DNA from: Fusobacteriaceae bacterium UBA2433
Lineage (GTDB): Bacteria > Fusobacteriota > Fusobacteriia > Fusobacteriales > Fusobacteriaceae
Assembly (NCBI GenBank): GCA_002342785.1
Contig: DDQV01000035.1
Coordinates: 1 to 11,735, forward strand
Length of the DNA stretch: 11,735 nucleotides
Direction: 5' to 3'
Shown in pieces: positions 1-5,550 of the stretch. Each line of letters begins with the position of its first letter. The stretch's first letter is position 1. The notes under the pieces are model-generated. The model was not told the origin of the DNA. It did not search any database and saw nothing but the letters and a program-made list of their open reading frames with translations. The translations under genes and the position numbers were made by a program.

Positions 1-60
1 AATTTATTAAATTATTTAAATAATTTAATAATAATAAAAATATAAAAAATAGAAATTAAG

Positions 61-91
61 GATAGTATATTTTATATGCTATCTTTTTTTT
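61..91 (+). terminator. Rho-independent terminator of a gene left of the window
   Basis: A 10-bp hairpin (arms 61-70 and 74-83, loop TTT, one T-G wobble) is followed directly by eight T residues at 84-91. The T-run lies only on the right side, so it acts on + strand transcripts. It implies that a rightward gene ends just before this window and that mtlA transcription starts afresh. Confidence 0.8.
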
Positions 92-178
92 ATTTTATAA
101 AAAAATAAATGGTATTCACTTAAGCCTTTATTTACAATGAAAATTTAATTTGTTTTATTTTTTATAAGGTATAAATTC

Positions 179-195
179 TTTCACAAAAAGTGAAA
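179..195. promoter_or_regulatory. Inverted repeat, candidate operator for mtlAD
   Basis: TTTCAC-AAAAA-GTGAAA is a perfect 6-bp inverted repeat with a 5-nt spacer, about 60 bp upstream of the candidate mtlA -35 element. Symmetry and position suit a dimeric activator or repressor site. The half-sites point opposite to the CRP consensus (GTGA...TCAC), so it is not a CRP box. No mannitol regulator gene is in the window, so the binding protein is unknown. In DNA this AT-rich, a chance palindrome is possible. Confidence 0.35.
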
Positions 196-254
196 TTATA
201 TATTATAAAAAAAATGAAATTTTATTTTATAGTTTTCTATGAAGTGTTTGGACT

Positions 255-283
255 TTGAACAAATTGAATAATAAAAGTAGAAT
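255..283 (+). promoter_or_regulatory. Candidate sigma-70-type promoter of mtlAD
   Basis: TTGAAC (255-260) and TAGAAT (278-283) are separated by 17 bp, matching the housekeeping consensus at 4/6 and 5/6 positions. Transcription would start near 290, giving a leader of about 47 nt. A better isolated -10 (TATAAT, 284-289) lies next to it but lacks a -35 at proper spacing. AT-rich DNA yields many such matches. Confidence 0.45.
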
Positions 284-336
284 TATAATATAAGATGATA
301 CAAAATATAATATTTAAATAATGAGGAGGAAAAATT

Positions 337-2214
337 ATGAGTAGTACAACAGAAAATCAAAGTATGAAGGTAAAAGTCCAAGCTTTTGGAAGATTTTTAA
401 GTGCAATGGTAATGCCGAACATAGGAGCTTTTATAGCTTGGGGGCTTATTACAGCTTTATTCATCCCAACAGGTTGGATTCCAAATGAGGCTTTATCAAA
501 ACTAGTAGGTCCAATGATAACTTATCTATTACCTCTATTAATAGGTTATAGTGGAGGTAAAATAGTAGCTGGAGAACGTGGAGGAGTAGTAGGTGCCATA
601 GCTACTTCAGGGGTAATTATTGGAACGTCAATTCCTATGTTTATGGGAGCTATGATAGCAGGTCCTATTGGAGGATATGCTATTAAAAAATTTGATAAAG
701 CTGTTGAAGGTAGAGTTAAAGCAGGATTTGAGATGCTTATAAACAACTTTTCATCAGGTATAATTGGTATGGCTTTAGCACTAGTATTTTTCAAAGTTAT
801 TGGTCCTATAGTTGAAATGTTAAATACTGGTCTTGGGAATGCAGTTAAAGCACTTGTAGATATGAATTTATTACCAATGACATCTATACTTGTTGAACCA
901 GCTAAAATTTTATTTCTTAACAACGCAATCAATCACGGAGTTTTTTCACCCCTTGGAATACAACAGTCAAGCGAAATTGGAAAATCATTATTTTTCCTTA
1001 TAGAAGCAAATCCTGGTCCTGGACTTGGAATACTTCTTGCTTATATGTTTTTCGGTAAAGGTATGGCAAAAGATTCTGCACCTGGTGCTGCAATAATACA
1101 TTTTTTTGGTGGAATTCATGAAATTTATTTCCCATATGTATTGATGCAACCACTACTTATTATAGCTGCTATTCTTGGAGGAATGACAGGAGTCTTTACT
1201 AATGTTTTATTACATGGAGGACTTATCGCTCCAGCATCTCCTGGAAGTATCTTTGCAGTATTAGCTATGACTCCTAAAGGTGGATTCTTTGCAACATTAG
1301 TTTCTATAATTTTGGCAGCATTAGTTTCTGGTTTTGTATCTATGATTATTCTTAAAAAAACAAATAATGGAAAAGATCTTGATGAAGCAACAAAAGATAT
1401 GAAAACAATGAAAAACAAACCATCAGATTCTGTATCAACAAAATTATCAGAAAACATTTCAAAAATTGTTGTTGCATGTGATGCTGGTATGGGTTCAAGT
1501 GCAATGGGAGCAAGTCTTTTAAGAAAAAAAATTAAAAATGCAGGTTTAAATATAGATGTAACAAATATGCCTATAAATAATCTTACTGAAGATATAGATA
1601 TAGTTATAACTCATAGAGACCTTACATCTAGAGCAAAAAAAGTAGTTAAAAATCCTGTTCATATGTCTATAGATAATTTTATGGACGGAAAGTTTTATGA
1701 TTCATTAGTTGAAGAATTAGAAAAAAAAACTAATACAGAAAAAATTGATAACACTCAATCTAAAGAAAATGTAAAGACAGATTCTCATACTACTATTTTA
1801 ATTAAAAGTGGAATCACTTTAGGTCTTCCTACAATTTCAAAAGATGAAGCTATAAAAAAAATAGGTCTTCAAATGGCTAAAATGGGTTATGTAAAAGATA
1901 CTTACTATGAGTATATGCTTGAAAGAGAGGAAAAATCTACAACATATATAGGAAATAATGTGGCTATTCCTCATGGAACACTTGAAGGAAAATCCCAAGT
2001 TTTGAAAACAGGAATTGTTATTAATCAATATCCTGAAGGTGTAGATTTTGGTAATGGAAATATTGCTTATCTATTAATTGGAATAGCTGGAAAAAATGAT
2101 GAACATGTAGAGATAATTTCAAATATTGCAGACGCAATAGAAGAAGAAGAAACAGTAAAATTATTGTCTAAAACAACTAATGTAGAAGAAATATATAGTA
2201 GATTCGTTTTATAA
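337..2214 (+). CDS. mtlA: PTS mannitol transporter subunit IICBA
   Basis: Mannitol-specific enzyme II of the phosphotransferase system; it imports mannitol across the inner membrane and phosphorylates it to mannitol 1-phosphate, using phosphate passed from HPr. All three domains are fused in 625 aa, close to the 637 aa of the E. coli protein. The membrane IIC domain (about 1-345) carries the NHG motif (His200) and the GGIHEIYFPY signature (Glu262), equivalent to His195 and Glu257 of E. coli. The IIB domain starts near 375 with VACDAGMGSSAMG, phospho-acceptor Cys381. A charged linker (about 465-481) leads to IIA, with phospho-acceptor His546 in IPHGT. All active-site residues are intact. The ATG follows AGGAGG at 7 nt. 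mtlD begins 19 nt downstream, so the two form an operon. EI and HPr must be encoded elsewhere. Confidence 0.97.
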   Translation: MSSTTENQSMKVKVQAFGRFLSAMVMPNIGAFIAWGLITALFIPTGWIPNEALSKLVGPMITYLLPLLIGYSGGKIVAGERGGVVGAIATSGVIIGTSIPMFMGAMIAGPIGGYAIKKFDKAVEGRVKAGFEMLINNFSSGIIGMALALVFFKVIGPIVEMLNTGLGNAVKALVDMNLLPMTSILVEPAKILFLNNAINHGVFSPLGIQQSSEIGKSLFFLIEANPGPGLGILLAYMFFGKGMAKDSAPGAAIIHFFGGIHEIYFPYVLMQPLLIIAAILGGMTGVFTNVLLHGGLIAPASPGSIFAVLAMTPKGGFFATLVSIILAALVSGFVSMIILKKTNNGKDLDEATKDMKTMKNKPSDSVSTKLSENISKIVVACDAGMGSSAMGASLLRKKIKNAGLNIDVTNMPINNLTEDIDIVITHRDLTSRAKKVVKNPVHMSIDNFMDGKFYDSLVEELEKKTNTEKIDNTQSKENVKTDSHTTILIKSGITLGLPTISKDEAIKKIGLQMAKMGYVKDTYYEYMLEREEKSTTYIGNNVAIPHGTLEGKSQVLKTGIVINQYPEGVDFGNGNIAYLLIGIAGKNDEHVEIISNIADAIEEEETVKLLSKTTNVEEIYSRFVL

Positions 2215-2233
2215 CATTAAGGAAGGGATAAGC

Positions 2234-3373
2234 ATGAAAATAGCAATTCAATTTGGAGCTGGAAACATAGGACGTGGATTTATAGGAAATCTACTTTCAA
2301 AGTCAGGATATAAAGTATACTTTGCAGATGTAAACAAAGAAATTGTAAATACATTAAAAGAAAAAAATGAATATACAGTTGAAGTAGTTGGAGAAAATAA
2401 AACAGAAGTTCTTGTAAATAATGTAGATGGCATATTATCAAACGACGTTAAATTAATAGATCTCATTACTCAAGCTGAAATTATCACAACAGCAGTTGGT
2501 CCTACTGTACTTACTATAATATCTAAATCTATTGCTCAAGGTATAATAAAAAGATTCGAGATGAAAATCAAAAATAACTTAAATATAATTGCTTGTGAGA
2601 ATATGATAAATGGTACAACTTTCTTAAAAAATGAAGTGGAAAAACATTTAAATCAAGAAGTAATAGATTATATGAACGAATTTATTGGTTTCCCTAACTC
2701 AGCAGTAGATAGAATTGTACCACCAATGGCAAAATCTTCTGACATCCTTAGAGTTAGAGTAGAAGAATTTAAAGAATGGATCGTAGAAGCACCATTATTT
2801 AAAGGTGAAGCTCCTAAAATAGAAGGTATGGATCTTACAGATAACTTAATGGCATTTATAGAAAGAAAATTATTTACTCTTAACACAGGTCATGCTATCA
2901 CAGCTTATTTAGGAGTAATAGCAGGTCATAAAACAGTAAAAGAAAGTATTGAAGATAACAATATCGAAAAGATAGTTAAAAGTGCTATGCATGAGAGTGG
3001 AGAAGTTCTTATCAATAGATATGGATTTGAAAGAGAAACTCATAATAAATACATAGAAAAAATATTAAATAGATTTAAAAATCCATATCTTATTGATGAA
3101 GTAGATAGAGTAGGAAGACAACCACTAAGAAAATTAGGATATAACGACAGGTTGATCAAACCGCTTAGGGGAACTATAGAATATGGTACAAAAAATAGTT
3201 CACTTATCAAAGGTATAGGAGCAGCATTAAAATATAGAAATAATGAAGATGAACAAGCAGTTGAACTAGAAAAAATATTAAATAGTCAAGATCTTTCATC
3301 AGCAATAAAAGAGATAACTTCTTTAGAAGATGAAGTTATGATAACTAAAATAAAAAAAGCTTTCACAGAATAA
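2234..3373 (+). CDS. mtlD: Mannitol-1-phosphate 5-dehydrogenase
   Basis: Cytoplasmic NAD-dependent enzyme that oxidises mannitol 1-phosphate, the product of MtlA, to fructose 6-phosphate for glycolysis. At 379 aa it is close to E. coli MtlD (382 aa). It opens with the dinucleotide-binding glycine motif FGAGNIGRGF (about 7-16). The catalytic stretch of the polyol-specific long-chain dehydrogenase family, RKLFTLNTGHA, is present with Lys212, Asn217 and His220. The ATG is preceded by AAGGAAGGG, a good ribosome binding site, 19 nt after the mtlA stop. A hairpin terminator follows the stop codon. No truncation or missing residue is apparent, and identification is secure. Confidence 0.97.
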   Translation: MKIAIQFGAGNIGRGFIGNLLSKSGYKVYFADVNKEIVNTLKEKNEYTVEVVGENKTEVLVNNVDGILSNDVKLIDLITQAEIITTAVGPTVLTIISKSIAQGIIKRFEMKIKNNLNIIACENMINGTTFLKNEVEKHLNQEVIDYMNEFIGFPNSAVDRIVPPMAKSSDILRVRVEEFKEWIVEAPLFKGEAPKIEGMDLTDNLMAFIERKLFTLNTGHAITAYLGVIAGHKTVKESIEDNNIEKIVKSAMHESGEVLINRYGFERETHNKYIEKILNRFKNPYLIDEVDRVGRQPLRKLGYNDRLIKPLRGTIEYGTKNSSLIKGIGAALKYRNNEDEQAVELEKILNSQDLSSAIKEITSLEDEVMITKIKKAFTE

Positions 3374-3381
3374 ATAAAATC

Positions 3382-3428
3382 AAGAAGAGAGAGAAATCCA
3401 AAAGGTTGCCCTCTCTTCTTATTTTAAT
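3382..3428 (+). terminator. Rho-independent terminator of mtlAD
   Basis: A perfect 10-bp stem, AAGAAGAGAG (3382-3391) with CTCTCTTCTT (3411-3420), is followed by ATTTTAATT. The 19-nt loop can pair further (AATCC with GGTT, one bulge) and holds the GGTTGCC string seen in other terminators here. It starts 8 nt after the mtlD stop. The T-tract is interrupted, so efficiency may be moderate. Confidence 0.75.
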
Positions 3429-3440
3429 TCTAGAATATTT

Positions 3441-3468
3441 TTTAATAAAATTAAATTTTTTTATTAAA
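3441..3468. repeat. AT-only inverted repeat between convergent operons
   Basis: TTTAATAAAA (3441-3450) and TTTTATTAAA (3459-3468) form a perfect 10-bp inverted repeat with an 8-nt loop, made only of A and T. It lies between the mtlAD terminator and the permease terminator. It may be a weak back-up terminator, or simply a consequence of composition. Confidence 0.3.
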
Positions 3469-3493
3469 TTTATTAAATATATATACAAATAAT

Positions 3494-3536
3494 AAAAAAA
3501 GCAACCTAAGTAGAAAATCTACTTACAGGTTACTTT
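3494..3536 (-). terminator. Rho-independent terminator of the permease gene
   Basis: On the - strand a long hairpin forms. The outer stem is AAAGTAACCT with AGGTTGCTTT (one U-G wobble), followed by a small GTA/U internal loop, an inner stem AGTAGA with TCTACT and a UUU loop. Seven T residues follow (3500-3494, read leftward). On the + strand the wobble becomes an A-C mismatch, so the structure favours leftward transcription. It lies about 50 nt past the permease stop. Confidence 0.85.
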
Positions 3537-3586
3537 CTTTAACTATTAAAATAAATAAAATCAACTTTATTTTATTAAATTTTTAT

Positions 3587-4915
3587 TTATTTTTTTTTAT
3601 AAAATGGAATCCCTGTTAAAATTATAATTATAGAATATAACATATAATATGGTCTATTTACCGTAGCACTTATTGCAATCCCCATTCCACCAATCGCAGC
3701 TAATATTGGAATAATAGGATATAAAGGTACTTTATAAGGTCTTACTAAATTAGGTTCTTTTTTTCTTAATATTATTAATCCTATAAATAACATAGCATAA
3801 AATGCCCACATTATAGATATAGGGATATCTGCAAGTATATCAATACTCATACCAGTTACAAAAGGTATTAATAGATATACACCACTTATTACTAATATTA
3901 AAAAACCAGATTTTAAAGGTGTATCAAATTTTGTATTAACCTCTGAAAAATATTTTTTCATAGGAAAATGTCCTTCAACAGCTAAAGTATAAGGAAATCT
4001 TATTCCTGCTAATGCTAATCCGTTTAATGTTCCGTATGCTGATATAACTATTCCACCAAATATAACTTTAGTTCCAATAGATCCAAACAAAAGATTAGCA
4101 GCTCCTACAGTTCCTTGCTCTGCCAACAAATTAGCTGGTAAAGTTTTTAATAAAGCAACATTTAATCCTACATATAATATTATAATTAAACTTAATCCAA
4201 AGATGATTGCTTTAGGTAAGTTTTTTGTTGGTTTTCTTATTTCTCCACCAATACTACAAGCTAACATCCATCCGTCATAAGCAAACATTACCGGTACCAA
4301 TGCCGTCAATACTAAACCTACACTAAATGGAGCTCCTATTCCTTGTGCAACACTAAATGGAGTTGGATTTGTTCCATTTAAAAAACCAAAAATAAGTAAT
4401 CCAGCTAATGGAATTATTTTTATAACAGTGACCACGGTTTGTAACTTCCCACCGGCTTTTGCCATAAATAAATTTATAATAAATACCGATAAAAATGCTG
4501 GAATAGATATAAGCGCAACATTAATAGGACTACTTTCTATTCCTAAAAATATAGTTGCGAAAAAACCAGTGTAATAAGCTAATATTGCTACTAATCCTGG
4601 CATATATAAAACTACATACATCCAACCAGTCATAAATCCAAAAAAATCTCCATAAATTCTTCTATTATATGCTACTAATCCTCCCGTTTCTGGAATAGCT
4701 GCTGCAACTTCTGCTGCTGTTAACCCTGCTAAAATAGTAATTATTCCACCTAATACCCATGCTAATATTGCTACAGTTGGGTTTAAACTCGCTGCCTTCA
4801 ATATTGATTCTGCCTTAAAAAATATTCCAATTCCTATTACTATTCCTATTACCATTGTTGTTGCAACTGAAAGACCATATTTTTCTTTTAATTTCATTTC
4901 TTTTATTTCCTTCAC
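3587..4915 (-). CDS. APC-superfamily amino acid permease
   Basis: Multi-pass inner-membrane amino acid transporter, most like the LAT/SteT branch (serine/threonine exchangers and related antiporters). At about 442 aa it has room for 12 membrane segments. The first helix carries the glycine-rich IGIVIGIGIFF motif that lines the substrate site in this superfamily. Later family hallmarks are GLTAAEVAAAIPETGG after helix 2, FAYDGWMLACSIGGEI around helix 6, KNLPKAI, and a middle RFPYTLAVEGHFP segment. Substrate cannot be read from sequence; histidine is a guess prompted only by the neighbouring HutP-family gene. Start choice: an in-frame GTG at 4924 sits one base from AGGAG, too close, while the GTG at 4915 is 10 nt from it, so 4915 is preferred; an ATG at 4897 is also possible. 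It has its own promoter, a UAG-rich leader and a terminator. Confidence 0.9.
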   Translation of the reverse strand: MKEIKEMKLKEKYGLSVATTMVIGIVIGIGIFFKAESILKAASLNPTVAILAWVLGGIITILAGLTAAEVAAAIPETGGLVAYNRRIYGDFFGFMTGWMYVVLYMPGLVAILAYYTGFFATIFLGIESSPINVALISIPAFLSVFIINLFMAKAGGKLQTVVTVIKIIPLAGLLIFGFLNGTNPTPFSVAQGIGAPFSVGLVLTALVPVMFAYDGWMLACSIGGEIRKPTKNLPKAIIFGLSLIIILYVGLNVALLKTLPANLLAEQGTVGAANLLFGSIGTKVIFGGIVISAYGTLNGLALAGIRFPYTLAVEGHFPMKKYFSEVNTKFDTPLKSGFLILVISGVYLLIPFVTGMSIDILADIPISIMWAFYAMLFIGLIILRKKEPNLVRPYKVPLYPIIPILAAIGGMGIAISATVNRPYYMLYSIIIILTGIPFYKKK

Positions 4916-4925
4916 TAATACCACA

Positions 4926-4930
4926 CTCCT
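4926..4930 (-). promoter_or_regulatory. Ribosome binding site deciding the permease start
   Basis: AGGAG on the - strand. Its spacing is 1 nt to the GTG at 4924 and 10 nt to the GTG at 4915, which argues for initiation at 4915. The last UAG triplet of the leader (4931-4929) overlaps it, so a protein bound to the UAG cluster could occlude it. Confidence 0.6.
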
Positions 4931-4976
4931 AATTTTATACTATTCCTACTTTTCTTCTACCCTACTTTATCTACTA
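4929..4976 (-). promoter_or_regulatory. UAG-rich leader, candidate HutP-type RNA target
   Basis: On the - strand this 48-nt piece of the permease 5' leader carries seven UAG triplets, starting at 4976, 4973, 4964, 4959, 4948, 4942 and 4931, with several AAG triplets between them. Bacillus HutP binds clusters of UAG/NAG triplets spaced about 4 nt apart. A HutP-family gene ends only about 80 nt upstream. Spacing here is irregular and no attenuator hairpin is visible between promoter and start, so a role in translation would be likelier than antitermination. Function is inferred. Confidence 0.4.
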
Positions 4977-5011
4977 CTTATTTTATTTTTCAAATATAAA
5001 AAACTTTAATT

Positions 5012-5040
5012 ATTTTATCATGAATTTGAAGATACGTCAA
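5012..5040 (-). promoter_or_regulatory. Sigma-70-type promoter of the permease gene
   Basis: On the - strand TTGACG (5040-5035) and TAAAAT (5017-5012) are exactly 17 bp apart, each matching the consensus at 5 of 6 positions. Transcription would start near 5005, giving a leader of about 90 nt. It lies in the gap between hutP and the permease, so the permease can be expressed independently of hutP. Confidence 0.7.
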
Positions 5041-5058
5041 TTTTGATATGTTTTTTGC

Positions 5059-5484
5059 CTATGAATTTACTACTCTATGTGCTGTAGCTATAGCTACTTC
5101 ATTTAAATGTAATATCCCTATATTTAACAATACTGCAACAGAAATATCTTCTTCTATTTTTACTAGTGATATTTTCCCTCCTACATTAAAACCGTTAGTC
5201 TTACCACTTACTTGATTTAATGCATCTCTTACTGCTCCTACTATAATTCCATTATGTGTTCTATTATCTTCTACTAATCCATTTTTTATTGCCGCTACTA
5301 TTGAACTTTCTATTATTTTTATAGTTATATCTGGCATCTTTCCGCCTATATTAACTGCTGCAATCAATATCCCTTCTTTTTTATATTCTTCTTTCATTTT
5401 TTTTTCTTCTTCCCTAGTTGTAAGGACTATTTTTATAGCTATTTTAGAAGCTTCATAAATTTTTTCTTTTAATTTTTCCCTCAT
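5059..5484 (-). CDS. hutP: HutP-family RNA-binding regulator
   Basis: Small cytoplasmic protein (141 aa; B. subtilis HutP is about 150 aa). In Bacillus, HutP binds L-histidine and Mg2+ as a hexamer and then UAG-rich RNA, preventing termination before the histidine-utilisation operon. Evidence here is the family pattern found in clostridial and fusobacterial members: REEEKKMKEEYKKEGI near the N-terminus, VNIGGKMPDITIKIIE, a THNGIIVGAVRDALNQ helix, the GFNVGGKISLVK strand, and a C-terminal HLNEVAIATAHRVV. The histidine-rich metal site of Bacillus HutP is only partly recognisable. An in-frame TAA two codons before the ATG fixes this as the earliest start; the ribosome site (GGGATGG) is weak. It follows the ftsH terminator and precedes an amino-acid permease; no hut catabolic genes are in the window. 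Family is fairly secure; ligand and target are inferred. Confidence 0.85.
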   Translation of the reverse strand: MREKLKEKIYEASKIAIKIVLTTREEEKKMKEEYKKEGILIAAVNIGGKMPDITIKIIESSIVAAIKNGLVEDNRTHNGIIVGAVRDALNQVSGKTNGFNVGGKISLVKIEEDISVAVLLNIGILHLNEVAIATAHRVVNS

Positions 5485-5514
5485 CTTTTACCATCCCATT
5501 TTATTTATTTTTAG

Positions 5515-5547
5515 AAAAAGGGTTACCTTTTTCTAGGCAACCCTTTT
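5515..5547 (-). terminator. Rho-independent terminator between ftsH and hutP
   Basis: On the - strand AAAAGGGTTGCC (5547-5536) pairs over 12 bp with GGTAACCCTTTT (5527-5516), with one G-U wobble and the 8-nt loop TAGAAAAA, followed by a run of T. It begins three bases after the ftsH stop and ends about 30 nt before the hutP ATG. The wobble becomes an A-C mismatch on the + strand, which marks it as a leftward terminator. I see no convincing promoter between it and hutP, so hutP may depend on read-through. Confidence 0.9.
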
Positions 5548-5550
5548 ATA

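Larger units (their letters stand above)
92..336 (+). promoter_or_regulatory. Gene-free upstream region of the mtlAD operon
   Basis: This 245-nt AT-rich stretch between the upstream terminator and mtlA shows no credible coding sequence. It holds a perfect inverted repeat (179-195), a candidate promoter (255-283) and a strong ribosome binding site, AGGAGG at 324-329, seven bases before the mtlA ATG. I see no catabolite-response (cre) consensus and no riboswitch-like fold. Confidence 0.6.

Noticed and set aside
546..932. Open frame of 128 codons on the - strand inside mtlA
   Set aside because: Antisense shadow of the mtlA membrane domain; mtlA carries complete family motifs and this frame shows none.
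1125..1457. Open frame of 110 codons on the - strand inside mtlA
   Set aside because: Antisense of a proven coding region, no ribosome site or recognisable domain.
3548..3593. 13-bp inverted repeat (AAAATAAATAAAA with its complement) around the permease stop codon
   Set aside because: Made only of A and T and overlapping coding sequence; likely composition-driven, and a much better terminator lies just beyond it.
4925..5005. Possible TRAP-like or T-box leader before the permease
   Set aside because: The triplets are too few and irregular for an 11-repeat TRAP site, and no T-box motif, specifier stem or antiterminator/terminator pair is visible.
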